Of a stretch of 64,000 bases of DNA, positions 28,301 to 42,115 are shown piece by piece. Both the position numbers and the translations under genes were made by a program. The DNA lies in NCBI RefSeq assembly GCF_050003625.1, contig NC_134397.1, forward strand, positions 73,945,551-74,009,550, in the 5' to 3' direction. How positions within the stretch are numbered: position 1 is the stretch's first letter; each line of letters begins with the position of its first letter. Source of the stretch: Haematobia irritans. Taxonomy: Eukaryota; Arthropoda; Insecta; Diptera; Muscidae. The notes under the pieces are model-generated. The model made no database searches, was not told the DNA's origin, and saw nothing but the letters and a program-made list of their open reading frames with translations.

Positions 28301-31300
28301 GGGTGGTCACGAATTATCGCCCTTTTTGCTCTAGGACGCTTAGTTTAGGAGATATGGCCAAAAGAAGTTTTTCATATAAAAATTTCAATTTTTTTAGGAT
28401 TTGGGTGGATTTTTCGATTTTTTGAGGGTGGTCACGAATTATCGTCCTTTTCGCTCTAGGACGCTTAGTTTAGGAGATATGGCCAAAAGAAGTTTTTCAT
28501 ATAAAAATTTCAATTTTTTTAGGATTTGGGTGGATTTTTCGGGGGTGGTCACGAATTATCGTCCTTTTCGCTCTAGGACGCTTAGTTTAGGAGATATGGC
28601 CAAAAGAAGTTTTTCATATAAAAATTTCAATTTTTTTAGGATTTGGGTGGATTTTTCGATTTTTTGAGGGTGGTCACGAATTATGGTCCTTTTCGCTCTA
28701 GGACGCTTAGTTTAGGAGAGAGATATGGCCAAAAGAAGTTTTTCATATAAAAATTTAAATTTTTTTAGGATTTGGTTGGATTTTTCGATTTTTTGGGGGT
28801 GGTCACGAATTAAAGCCCTTTTCGCTCTAGGACGCTTAGTTTAGGAGATATGGCCAAAAGAAGTTTTTCATATAAAAAATTTCACTTTTTTTAGGATTTG
28901 GGTGCATTTTTCGATTTTTTGAGGGTGGTCACGAATTATCGTCCTTTTCGGTCTAGGACGCTTAGTTTAGGAGATATGGCCAAAAGAAGTTTTTCATATA
29001 AAAATTTCAATTTTTGGAGGATTTGGGTGGATTTTTCGATTTTTTGAGGGTGGTCACGAATTAAAGCCCTTTTCGCTCTAGGACGCTTAGTTTAGGAGAT
29101 ATGGCCAACCGAAGTTTTTCATATAAAAATTTCAATTTTTTAGGATTTTGGTGGATTTTTCGATTTTTTGAGGGTGGTCACGAATTAAAGCCCTTTTCGC
29201 TCTAGGACGCTTAGTTTAGGAGATATGGCCAAAAGAAGTTTTTCATATAAAAATTTCAATTTTTTTAGGATTTGGGTGGATTTTTCGATTTTTTGGGGGT
29301 GGTCACGAATTAAAGCCCTTTTCGCTCTAGGACGCTTAGTTTAGGAGATATGGCCAAAAGAAGTTTTTCATATAAAAATTTCAATTTTTTTAGGATTTGG
29401 GTGGATTTTTCGATTTTTTGGGGGTGGTCACGAATTAAAGCCCTTTTCGCTCTAGGACGCTTAGTTTAGGAGATATGGCCAAACGAAGTTTTTCTTATAA
29501 AAATTTCAATTTTTTTAGGATTTGGGTGGATTTTTCGATTTTTTGGGGGTGGTCACGAATTAAAGCCCTTTTCGCTCTAGGACGCTTAGTTTAGGAGATA
29601 TGGCCAAACGAAGTTTTTCATATAAAAATTTCAATTTTTTTAGGATTGGGTGGATTTTTTGATTTTTTGGGGGTGGTCACGAATTAAAGCCCTTTTCGCT
29701 CTATGACGCTTAGTTTAGGAGATATGGCCAAAAGAAGTTTTTCATATAAAAATTTAAATTTTTTTAGGATTTGAGTGGATTTTTCGATTTTTTGAGGGTG
29801 GTCACGAATTATCGTCCTTTTCGCTCTAGGACGCTTAGTTTAGGAGATATGGCCAAAAGAAGCTTTTCATATAAAAATTTCAATTTTTTTAGGATTTGGG
29901 TGGATTTTTCGATTTTTTGGGGGTGGTCACGAATTAAAGCCCTTTTCGCTCTAGGACGCTTAGTTTAGGAGATATGGCCAAAAGAAGTTTTTCATATAAA
30001 AATTTCAATTTTTTTAGGATTTGGGTGGATTTTTCGATTTTTTGGGGGTGGTCACGAATTATCGCCCTTTTTGCTCTAGGACGCTTAGTTTAGGAGATAT
30101 GGCCAAAAGAAGTTTTTCATATAAAAATTTCAATTTTTTTAGGATTTGGGTGGATTTTTCGATTTTTTGAGGGTGGTCACGAATTATCGTCCTTTTCGCT
30201 CTAGGACGCTTAGTTTAGGAGATATGGCCAAAAGAAGTTTTTCATATAAAAATTTCAATTTTTTTAGGATTTGGGTGGATTTTTCGGGGGTGGTCACGAA
30301 TTATCGTCCTTTTCGCTCTAGGACGCTTAGTTTAGGAGATATGGCCAAAAGAAGTTTTTCATATAAAAATTTCAATTTTTTTAGGATTTGGGTGGATTTT
30401 TCGATTTTTTGGGGGTGGTCACGAATTAAAGCCCTTTTCGCTCTAGGACGCTTAGTTTAAGAGATATGGCCAAAAGAAGTTTTTCATATAAAAATTTCAA
30501 TTTTTTTAGGATTTGGGTGGATTTTTCGATTTTTTGAGGGTGGTCACGAATTATGGTCCTTTTCGCTCTAGGACGCTTAGTTTAGGAGAGAGATATGGCC
30601 AAAAGAAGTTTTTCATATAAAAATTTAAATTTTTTTAGGATTTGGTTGGATTTTTCGATTTTTTGGGGGTGGTCACGAATTAAAGCCCTTTTCGCTCTAG
30701 GACGCTTAGTTTAGGAGATATGGCCAAAAGAAGTTTTTCATATAAAAAATTTCACTTTTTTTAGGATTTGGGTGCATTTTTCGATTTTTTGAGGGTGGTC
30801 ACGAATTATCGTCCTTTTCGCTCTAGGACGCTTAGTTTAGGAGATATGGCCAAAAGAAGTTTTTCATATAAAAATTTCAATTTTTTTAGGATTTGGGTGG
30901 CTTTTTCGATTTTTTTTGGGGGTGGTCACGAATTATCGTCCTTTTCGCTCTAGGACGCTTAGTTTAGGAGATATGGCCAAAAGAAGTTTTTCATATAAAA
31001 ATTTCAATTTTTTTAGGATTTGGGTGGATTTTTCGATTTTTTGAGGGTGGTCACGAATTAAAGCCCTTTTCGCTCTAGGACGCTTAGTTTAGGAGATATG
31101 GCCAAAAGAAGTTTTTCATATAAAAATTTCAATTTTTTTAGGATTTGGGTGGATTTTTCGATTTTTTGGGGGTGGTCACGAATTAAAGCCCTTTTCGCTC
31201 TAGGACGCTTAGTTTAGGAGATATGGCCAAAAGAAGTTTTTCATATAAAAATTTCAATTTTTTTAGGATTTGGTTTGATTTTTCGATTTTTTGGGGGTGG

Positions 31301-34215
31301 TCACGAATTAAAGCCCTTTTCGCTCTAGGACGCTTAGTTTAGGAGATATGGCCAAAAGAAGTTTTTCATATAAAAAATTTCACTTTTTTTAGGATTTGGG
31401 TGCATTTTTCGATTTTTTGGGGGTGGTACGAATTATCGTCCTTTTCGCTCTAGGACGCTTAGTTTAGGAGATATGGCCAAAAGAAGTTTTTCATATAAAA
31501 ATTTCAATTTTTTAGGATTGGGGTGGCTTTTTCGATTTTTTTGGGGGTGGTCACGAATTATCGTCCTTTTCGCTCTAGGACGCTTAGTTTAGGAGATATG
31601 ACCAAAAGAAGTTTTTCATATAAAAATTTCAATTTTTTTAGGATTTGGGTGAATTTTTCGATTTTTTGGGGATGGTCACGAATTAAAGCCCTTTTCGCTC
31701 TAGGACGCTTAGTTTAGGAGATATGGCCAAAAGAAGTTTTTCAAATAAAAATTTCAATTTTTTTAGGATTTGGTTGGATTTTTCGATTTTTTGGGGATGG
31801 TCACGAATTAAAGCCCTTTTCGCTCTAGGACGCTTAGTTTAGGAGATATGGCCAAAATAAGTTTTTCATATAAAAATTTCAATTTTTTTTAGGATTTGGG
31901 TGGATTTTTCGATTTTTTGAGGGTGGTCACGAATTATCGTCCTTTTCGCTCTAGGACGCTTAGTTTAGGAGATATGGCCAAAAGAAGTTTTTCATATAAA
32001 AATTTCAATTTTTTAGGATTTGGGTGGATTTTTCGATTTTTTGAGGGTGGTCACGAATTATCGTCCTTTTCGCTCTAGGACGCTTAGTTTAGGAGATATG
32101 GCCAAAAGAAGTTTTTCATATAAAAATTTCAATTTTTTTAGGATTTGGGTGGGTTTTTCGATTTTTTGAGGGTGGTCACGAATTATCGTCCTTTTCGCTC
32201 TAGGACGCTTAGTTTAGGAGATATGGCCAAAAGAAGTTTTTCATATAAAAATTTCAATTTTTTTAGGATTTGGGTGGATTTTTCGATTTTTTGGGGGTGG
32301 TCACGAATTATCGCCCTTTTCGCTCTAGGACGCTTAGTTTAGGAGATATGGCCAAAAGAAGTTTTTCATATAAAAATTTCAATTTTTTTAGGATTTGGGT
32401 GGATTTTTCGATTTTTTGAGGGTGGTCACGAATTAAAGCCCTTTTCGCTCTAGGACGCTTAGTTTAGGAGATATGGCCAAACGAAGTTTTTCATATAAAA
32501 ATTTCAATTTTTTTAGGATTTGGGTGAATTTTTCGATTTTTTGAGGGTGGTCACGAATTATCGTCCTTTTCGCTCTAGGACGCTTAGTTTAGGAGATATG
32601 GCCAAAAGAAGTTTTTCATATAAAAATTTCAATTTTTTTAGGATTTGGGTGGATTTTTCGATTTTTTGAGGGTGGTCACGAATTAAAGCCCTTTTCGCTC
32701 TAGGACGCTTAGTTTAGGAGATATGGCCAAAAGAAGTTTTTCATATAAACATTTCAATTTTTTTAGGATTTGGGTGGATTTTTCGATTTTTTGGGGGTGG
32801 TCACGAATTAAAGCCCTTTTCGCTCTAGGACGCTTAGTTTAGGAGATATGGCCAAAAGAAGTTTTTCATATAAAAATTTCAATTTTTTTAGGATTTGAGT
32901 GGATTTTTCGATTTTTTGGGGGTGGTCACGAATTATCGCCCTTTTTGCTCTAGGACGCTTAGTTTAGGAGATATGGCCAAAAGAAGTTTTTCATATAAAA
33001 ATTTCATTTTTTTTAGGATTTGGGTGGATTTTTCGATTTTTTGAGGGTGGTCACGAATTATCGTCCTTTTCGCTCTAGGACGCTTAGTTTAGGAGATATG
33101 GCCAAAAGAAGTTTTTCATATAAAAATTTCAATTTTTTTAGGATTTGGGTGGATTTTTCGATTTTTTGGGGGTGGTCACGAATTATCGTCCTTTTCGGTC
33201 TAGGACGCTTAGTTTAGGAGATATGGCCAAAAGAAGTTTTTCATATAAAAATTTCAATTTTTGGAGGATTTGGGTGGATTTTTCGATTTTTTGAGGGTGG
33301 TCACGAATTAAAGCCCTTTTCGCTCTAGGACGCTTAGTTTAGGAGATATGGCCAAACGAAGTTTTTCATATAAAAATTTCAATTTTTTAGGATTTTGGTG
33401 GATTTTTCGATTTTTTGAGGGTGGTCACGAATTAAAGCCCTTTTCGCTCTAGGACGCTTAGTTTAGGAGATATGGCCAAAAGAAGTTTTTCATATAAAAA
33501 TTTCAATTTTTTTAGGATTTGGGTGGATTTTTCGATTTTTTGGGGGTGGTCACGAATTAAAGCCCTTTTCGCTCTAGGACGCTTAGTTTAGGAGATATGG
33601 CCAAAAGAAGTTTTTCATATAAAAATTTCAATTTTTTTAGGATTTGGGTGGATTTTTCGATTTTTTGGGGGTGGTCACGAATTAAAGCCCTTTTCGCTCT
33701 AGGACGCTTAGTTTAGGAGATATGGCCAAACGAAGTTTTTCTTATAAAAATTTCAATTTTTTTAGGATTTGGGTGGATTTTTCGATTTTTTGGGGGTGGT
33801 CACGAATTAAAGCCCTTTTCGCTCTAGGACGCTTAGTTTAGGAGATATGGCCAAACGAAGTTTTTCATATAAAAATTTCAATTTTTTTAGGATTGGGTGG
33901 ATTTTTTGATTTTTTGGGGGTGGTCACGAATTAAAGCCCTTTTCGCTCTATGACGCTTAGTTTAGGAGATATGGCCAAAAGAAGTTTTTCATATAAAAAT
34001 TTAAATTTTTTTAGGATTTGAGTGGATTTTTCGATTTTTTGAGGGTGGTCACGAATTATCGTCCTTTTCGCTCTAGGACGCTTAGTTTAGGAGATATGGC
34101 CAAAAGAAGCTTTTCATATAAAAATTTCAATTTTTTTATGATTTGGGTGGATTTTTCGATTTTTTGGGGGTGGTCACGAATTAAAGCCCTTTTCGCTCTA
34201 GGACGCTTAGTTTAG
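10301..34215 (+). repeat. Satellite zone 3: long higher-order repeats with marker monomers
   Basis: Large units of about 1745, 1755 and 1870 bp (14 to 15 monomers) recur. They are marked by a monomer with an 8-bp deletion giving TTTTTCGGGGGTGG (near 10458, 14832, 16702, 18460, 21192, 24919, 26664, 28539 and 30284). They are also marked by a monomer with ATTATGGTCC plus a GA-rich 4-bp insertion, an AAAAAATTTCACTTT monomer, a CTCTATGACGC monomer, a TTTTTGGAGGATT monomer and an AAGAAGCTTTTC monomer. The block 10318-11888 recurs at 26526-28097 and 30146-31717. The order of markers is mostly kept, with whole monomers gained or lost, as unequal crossing-over would leave. Confidence 0.85.
24505..31744 (+). 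repeat. 3,620-bp tandem duplication of 29 monomers
   Basis: Copy 1 is about 24505-28124 and copy 2 about 28125-31744, directly adjacent. Many landmarks are exactly 3620 bp apart. The rare ATGGCCAACCGAAG variant is at 25481 and 29101. Others are at 26151 and 29771, 26526 and 30146, 27148 and 30768, and 27903 and 31523. At the places I compared base by base the copies agree. The first difference noticed at the left edge is CATATAAAA (24503) against CAAATAAAA (28123). Exact boundaries cannot be fixed inside a repeat. This is either a recent duplication or an assembly duplication. Confidence 0.85.
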
Positions 34216-37200
34216 GAGATATGGCCAAAAGAAGTTTTTCATATAAAAATTTCAATTTTTTTAGGATTTGGGTGGATTTTTCGATTTTTTGGGGGTGGTC
34301 ACGAATTAAAGCCCTTTTCGCTCTAGGACGCTTAGTTTAGGAGATATGGCCAAAAGAAGTTTTTCATATAAAAATTTCAATTTTTTTAGGATTTGGGTGG
34401 ATTTTTTGATTTTTTGGGAGTGGTCACGAAATAAAGCCCTTTTCGCTCTAGGACGCTTAGTTTAGGAGATATGGCCAAAAGAAGTTTTTCATATAAGAAT
34501 TTCAATTTTTTTAGGATTTGGGTGGATTTTTCGATTTTTTGAGGGTGGTCACGAATTATCGTCCTTTTCGCTCTAGGACGCTTAGTTTAGGAGATATGGC
34601 CAAAAGAAGTTTTTCATATAAAAATTTCAATTTTTTTAGGATTTGGGTGGATTTTTCGATTTTTTGAGGGTGGTCACGAATTATCGTCCTTTTCGCTCTA
34701 GGACGCTTAGTTTAGGAGATATGGCCAAAAGAAGTTTTTCATATAAAAATTTCAATTTTTTTAGGATTTGGGTGGGTTTTTCGATTTTTTGAGGGTGGTC
34801 ACGAATTATCGTCCTTTTCGCTCTAGGACGCTTAGTTTAGGAGATATGGCCAAAAGAAGTTTTTCATATAAAAATTTCAATTTTTTTTAGGATTTGGGTG
34901 GATTTTTCGATTTTTTGGGGGTGGTCACGAATTATCGCCCTTTTCGCTCTAGGACGCTTAGTTTAGGAGATATGGCCAAAAGAAGTTTTTCATATAAAAA
35001 TTTCAATTTTTTTAGGATTTGGGTGGATTTTTCGAATTTTTGAGGGTGGTCACGAATTAAAGCCCTTTTCGCTCTAGGACGCTTAGTTTAGGAGATATGG
35101 CCAAAAGAAGTTTTTCATATAAAAATTTAAATTTTTTTAGGATTTGGGTGAATTTTTCGATTTTTTGAGGGTGGTCACGAATTATCGTCCTTTTCGCTCT
35201 AGGACGCTTAGTTTAGGAGATATGGCCAAAAGAAGTTTTTCATATAAAAATTTCAATTTTTTTAGGATTTGGGTGGATTTTTCGATTTTTTGAGGGTGGT
35301 CACGAATTAAAGCCCTTTTCGCTCTAGGACGCTTAGTTTAGGAGATATGGCCAAAAGAAGTTTTTCATATAAAAATTTAAATTTTTTTAGGATTTGGGTG
35401 GATTTTTCAATTTTTTGGGGGTGGTCACGAATTAAAGCCCTTTTCGCTCTAGGACGCTTAGTTTAGGAGATATGACCAAAAGAAGTTTTTCATATAAAAA
35501 TTTCAATTTTTTTAGGATTTGGGTGGATTTTTCGATTTTTTGGGGGTGGTCACGAATTAAAGCCCTTTTCGCTCTAGGACGCTTAGTTTAGGAGATATGG
35601 CCAAAAGAATTTTTTCATATAAAAATTTAAATTTTTTTAGGATTTGAGTGGATTTTTCAATTTTTTGGGGGTGGTCACGAATTATCGCCCTTTTCGCTCT
35701 AGGACGCTTAGTTTAGGAGATATGGCCAAAAGAAGTTTTTCATATAAAAATTTCATTTTTTTTAGGATTTGGGTGGATTTTTCGATTTTTTGGGGGTGGT
35801 CACGAATTAAAGCCCTTTTCGCTCTAGGACGCTTAGTTTAGGAGATATGGCCAAAAGAAGTTTTTCATATAAAAATTTCAATTTTTTTAGGATTTGGGTG
35901 GATTTTTCGATTTTTTGGGGGTGGTCACGAATTAAAGCCCTTTTCGCTCTAGGACGCTTAGTTTAGGAGATATGGCCAAAAGAAGTTTTTCATATAAAAA
36001 TTTCAATTTTTTTAGGATTTGGGTGGATTTTTCGATTTTTTGGGGGTGGTCACGAATTAGAGCCCTTTTCGCTCTAGGACGCTTAGTTTAGGAGATATGG
36101 CCAAACGAAGTTTTTCTTATAAAAATTTCAATTTTTTTAGGATTTGGGTGGATTTTTCGATTTTTTGGGGGTGGTCACGAATTAAAGCCCTTTTCGCTCT
36201 AGGACGCTTAGTTTAGGAGATATGGCCAAACGAAGTTTTTCATATAAAAATTTCAATTTTTTTAGGATTGGGTGGATTTTTTGATTTTTTGGGGGTGGTC
36301 ACGAATTAAAGCCCTTTTCGCTCTAGGACGCTTAGTTTAGGAGATATGGCCAAAAGAAGTTTTTCATATAAAAATTTAAATTTTTTTAGGATTTGAGTGG
36401 ATTTTTCGATTTTTTGAGGGTGGTCACGAATTATCGTCCTTTTCGCTCTAGGACGCTTAGTTTAGGAGATATGGCCAAAAGAAGCTTTTCATATAAAAAT
36501 TTCAATTTTTTTAGGATTTGGGTGGATTTTTCGATTTTTTGGGGGTGGTCACGAATTAAAGCCCTTTTCGCTCTAGGACGCTTAGTTTAGGAGATATGGC
36601 CAAAAGAAGTTTTTCATATAAACATTTCAATTTTTTTAGGATTTGGGTGGATTTTTCGATTTTTTGGGGGTGGTCACGAATTAAAGCCCTTTTCGCTCTA
36701 GGACGCTTAGTTTAGGAGATATGGCCAAACGAAGTTTTTCATATAAAAATTTCAATGTTTTTAGGATTGGGTGGATTTTTCGATTTTTTGGGGGTGGTCA
36801 CGAATTAAAGCCCTTTTCGCTCTAGGACGCTTAGTTTAGGAGATATGGCCAAAAGAAGTTTTTCATATAAAAATTTAAATTTTTTTAGGATTTGGGTGGA
36901 TTTTTCGATTTTTTGAGGGTGGTCACGAATTATCGTCCTTTTCGCTCTAGGACGCTTAGTTTAGGAGATATGGCCAAAAGAAGTTTTTCATATAAAAATT
37001 TCAATTTTTTTAGGATTTGGGTGGATTTTTCGATTTTTGGAGGGTGGTCACGAATTATCGTCCTTTTCGCTCTAGGACGCTTAGTTTAGGAGATATGGCC
37101 AAAAGAAGTTTTTCATATAAAAATTTCAATTTTTTTAGGATTTGGGTGGGTTTTTCGATTTTTTGAGGGTGGTCACGAATTATCGTCCTTTTCGCTCTAG

Positions 37201-39610
37201 GACGCTTAGTTTAGGAGATATGGCCAAAAGAAGTTTTTCATATAAAAATTTCATTTTTTTTAGGATTTGGGTGGATTTTTCGATTTTTTGGGGGTGGTCA
37301 CGAATTATCGCCCTTTTCGCTCTAGGACGCTTAGTTTAGGAGATATGGCCAAAAGAAGTTTTTCATATAAAAATTTCAATTTTTTTAGGATTTGGGTGGA
37401 TTTTTCGATTTTTTGAGGGTGGTCACGAATTAAAGCCCTTTTCGCTCTAGGACGCTTAGTTTAGGAGATATGGCCAAAAGAAGTTTTTCATATAAAAATT
37501 TCAATTTTTTTAGGATTTGGGTGAATTTTTCGATTTTTTGAGGGTGGTCACGAATTATCGTCCTTTTCGCTCTAGGACGCTTAGTTTAGGAGATATGGCC
37601 AAAAGAAGTTTTTCATATAAAAATTTAAATTTTTTTAGGATTTGGGTGGATTTTTCGATTTTTTGAGGGTGGTCACGAATTAAAGCCCTTTTCGCTCTAG
37701 GACGCTTAGTTTAGGAGATATGGCCAAAAGAAGTTTTTCATATAAAAATTTAAATTTTTTTAGAATTTGGGTGGATTTTTCGATTTTTTGGGGGTGGTCA
37801 CGAATTAAAGCCCTTTTCGCTCTAGGACGCTTAGTTTAGGAGATATGACCAAAAGAAGTTTTTCATATAAAAATTTCAATTTTTTTAGGATTTGGGTGGA
37901 TTTTTCGATTTTTTGGGGGTGGTCACGAATTAAAGCCCTTTTCGCTCTAGGACGCTTAGTTTAGGAGATATGGCCAAAAGAAGTTTTTCATATAAAAATT
38001 TAAATTTTTTTAGGATTTGAGTGGATTTTTCGATTTTTTGGGGGTGGTCACGAATTATCGCCCTTTTCGCTCTAGGACGCTTAGTTTAGGAGATATGGCC
38101 AAAAGAAGTTTTTCATATAAAAATTTCAATTTTTTTAGGATTTGGGTGGATTTTTCGATTTTTTGAGGGTGGTCACGAATTATCGTCCTTTTCGCTCTAG
38201 GACGCTTAGTTTAGGAGATATGGCCAAAAGAAGTTTTTCATATAAAAATTTCAATTTTTTTAGGATTTGGGTGGATTTTTCGATTTTTTGGGGGTGGTCA
38301 CGAATTATCGTCCTTTTCGCTCTAGGACGCTTAGTTTAGGAGATATGGCCAAAAGAAGTTTTTCATATAAAAATTTCAATTTTTTGAGGATTTGGGTGGA
38401 TTTTTCGATTTTTTGAGGGTGGTCACGAATTAAAGCCCTTTTCGCTCTAGGACGCTTAGTTTAGGAGATATGGCCAAAAGAAGTTTATCATATAAAAATT
38501 TCAATGTTTTTAGGATTTGGGTGGATTTTTCGATTTTTTGGGGGTGGTCACGAATTATCGCCCTTTTCGCTCTAGGACGCTTAGTTTAGGAGATATGGCC
38601 AAAAGAAGTTTTTCATATAAAAATTTCAATTTTTTTAGGATTTGGGTGGATTTTTCGATTTTTTGAGGGTGGTCACGAATTAAAGCCCTTTTCGCTCTAG
38701 GACGCTTAGTTTAGGAGATATGGCCAAAAGTAGTTTTTCATATAAAAACTTCAATTTTTTTAGGATTTGAGTGGATTTTTCGATTTTTTGGGGGTGGTCA
38801 CGAATTATCGCCCTTTTCGCTCTAGGACGCTTAGTTTAGGAGATATGGCCAAAAGAAGTTTTTCATATAAAAATTTCAATTTTTTTAGGATTTGGGTGGA
38901 TTTTTCGATTTTTTGAGGGTGGTCACGAATTATCGTCCTTTTCGCTCTAGGACGCTTAGTTTAGGAGATATGGCCAAAATAAGTTTTTCATATAAAAATT
39001 TCAATTTTTTTTAGGATTTGGGTGGATTTTTCGATTTTTTGGGGGTGGTCACGAATTATCGTCCTTTTCGCTCTAGGACGCTTAGTTTAGGAGATATGGC
39101 CAAAAGAAGTTTTTCATATAAAAATTTCAATTTTTTGAGGATTTGGGTGGATTTTTCGATTTTTTGAGGGTGGTCACGAATTAAAGCCCTTTTCGCTCTA
39201 GGACGCTTAGTTTAGGAGATATGGCCAAACGAAGTTTTTCATATAAAAATTTCAATTTTTTAGGATTTGGGTGGATTTTCCGATTTTTTGAGGGTGGTCA
39301 CGAATTAAAGCCCTTTTCGCTCTAGGACGCTTAGTTTAGGAGATATGGCCAAAAGAAGTTTTTCATATAAAAATTTAAATTTTTTTAGGATTTGGGTGGA
39401 TTTTTCGATTTTTTGGGGGTGGTCACGAATTAAAGCCCTTTTCGCTCTAGGACGCTTAGTTTAGGAGATATGGCCAAAAGAAGTTTTTCATATAAAAATT
39501 TCAATTTTTTTAGGATTTGGGTGGATTTTTCGATTTTTTGGGGGTGGTCACGAATTAAAGCCCTTTTCGCTCTAGGACGCTTAGTTTAGGAGATATGGCC
39601 AAACGAAGTT

Positions 39611-42115
39611 TTTCTTATAAAAATTTAAATTTTTTTAGGATTTGAGTGGATTTTTCGATTTTTTGAGGGTGGTCACGAATTATCGTCCTTTTCGCTCTAG
39701 GACGCTTAGTTTAGGAGATATGGCCAAAAGAAGCTTTTCATATAAAAATTTCAATTTTTTTAGGATTTGGGTGGATTTTTCGATTTTTTGGGGGTGGTCA
39801 CGAATTAAAGCCCTTTTCGCTCTAGGACGCTTAGTTTAGGAGATATGGCCAAAAGAAGTTTTTCATATAAAAATTTCAATTTTTTTAGGATTTGGGTGGA
39901 TTTTTCGATTTTTTGGGGGTGGTCACGAATTAAAGCCCTTTTCGCTCTAGGACGCTTAGTTTAGGAGATATGGCCAAACGAAGTTTTTCATATAAAAATT
40001 TCAATTTTTTTAGGATTGGGTGGATTTTTCGATTTTTTGGGGGTGGTCACGAATTAAAGCCCTTTTCGCTCTAGGACGCTTAGTTTAGGAGATATGGCCA
40101 AAAGAAGTTTTTCATATAAAAATTTCAATTTTTTTAGGATTTGGGTGGATTTTTTGATTTTTTTGGGGGTGGTCACGAAATAAAGCCCTTTTCGCTCTAG
40201 GACGCTTAGTTTAGGAGATATGGCCAAAAGAAGTTTTTCATATAAAAATTTCAATTTTTTTAGGATTTGGGTGGATTTTTCGATTTTTTGAGGGTGGTCA
40301 CGAATTATCGTCCTTTTCGCTCTAGGACGCTTAGTTTAGGAGATATGGCCAAAAGAAGTTTTTCATATAAAAATTTCAATTTTTTTAGGATTTGGGTGGA
40401 TTTTTCGATTTTTTGAGGGTGGTCACGAATTATCGTCCTTTTCGCTCTAGGACGCTTAGTTTAGGAGATATGGCCAAAAGAAGTTTTTCTTATAAAAATT
40501 TAAATTTTTTTAGGATTTGAGTGGATTTTTCGATTTTTTGAGGGTGGTCACGAATTATCGTCCTTTTCGCTCTAGGACGCTTAGTTTAGGAGATATGGCC
40601 AAAAGAAGCTTTTCATATAAAAATTTCAATTTTTTTAGGATTTGGGTGGATTTTTCGATTTTTTGGGGGTGGTCACGAATTAAAGCCCTTTTCGCTCTAG
40701 GACGCTTAGTTTAGGAGATATGGCCAAAAGAAGTTTTTCATATAAAAATTTCAATTTTTTTAGGATTTGGGTGGATTTTTCGATTTTTTGGGGGTGGTCA
40801 CGAATTAAAGCCCTTTTCGCTCTAGGACGCTTAGTTTAGGAGATATGGCCAAACGAAGTTTTTCATATAAAAATTTCAATTTTTTTAGGATTGGGTGGAT
40901 TTTTCGATTTTTTGGGGGTGGTCACGAATTAAAGCCCTTTTCGCTCTAGGACGCTTAGTTTAGGAGATATGGCCAAAAGAAGTTTTTCATATAAAAATTT
41001 CAATTTTTTTAGGATTTGGGTGGATTTTTTGATTTTTTTGGGGGTGGTCACGAAATAAAGCCCTTTTCGCTCTAGGACGCTTAGTTTAGGAGATATGGCC
41101 AAAAGAAGTTTTTCATATAAAAATTTCAATTTTTTTAGGATTTGGGTGGATTTTTCGATTTTTTGAGGGTGGTCACGAATTATCGTCCTTTTCGCTCTAG
41201 GACGCTTAGTTTAGGAGATATGGCCAAAAGAAGTTTTTCATATAAAAATTTCAATTTTTTTAGGATTTGGGTGGATTTTTCGATTTTTTGAGGGTGGTCA
41301 CGAATTATCGTCCTTTTCGCTCTAGGACGCTTAGTTTAGGAGATATGGCCAAAAGAAGTTTTTCTTATAAAAATTTAAATTTTTTTAGGATTTGAGTGGA
41401 TTTTTCGATTTTTTGAGGGTGGTCACGAATTATCGTCCTTTTCGCTCTAGGACGCTTAGTTTAGGAGATATGGCCAAAAGAAGTTTTTCATATAAAAATT
41501 TCAATTTTTTTAGGATTTGGGTGGATTTTTCGATTTTTTGGGGGTGGTCACGAATTAAAGCCCTTTTCGCTCTAGGACGCTTAGTTTAGGAGATATGGCC
41601 AAAAGAAGTTTTTCATATAAAAATTTCAATTTTTTTAGGATTTGGGTGGATTTTTCGATTTTTTGGGGGTGGTCACGAATTAAAGCCCTTTTCGCTCTAG
41701 GACGCTTAGTTTAGGAGATATGGCCAAACGAAGTTTTTCATATAAAAATTTCAGTTTTTTTAGGATTGGGTGGATTTTACGATTTTTTGGGGGTGGTCAC
41801 GAATTAAAGCCCTTTTCGCTCTAGGACGCTTAGTTTAGGAGATATGGCCAAAAGAAGTTTTTCATATAAAAATTTCAATTTTTTTAGGATTTGGGTGGAT
41901 TTTTTGATTTTTTTGGGGGTGGTCACGAAATAAAGCCCTTTTCGCTCTAGGACGCTTAGTTTAGGAGATATGGCCAAAAGAAGTTTTTCATATAAAAATT
42001 TCAATTTTTTTAGGATTTGGGTGGATTTTTCGATTTTTTGAGGGTGGTCACGAATTATCGTCCTTTTCGCTCTAGGACGCTTAGTTTAGGAGATATGGCC
42101 AAAAGAAGTTTTTCA
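39611..42115 (+). repeat. 875-bp (seven-monomer) higher-order unit, nearly three copies
   Basis: Corresponding points lie exactly 875 bp apart: 39642, 40517 and 41392, and again 40054, 40929 and 41804. 875 is seven times 125. Each unit includes the CACGAAATAAAG monomer preceded by TTTTTTGATTTTTTTGG. The series breaks near 42140, where a monomer reads GGATTTGGTGG. A single further copy lies at about 48107-49000, 8494 bp from the first, so the unit predates the larger duplication in this zone. Confidence 0.87.
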
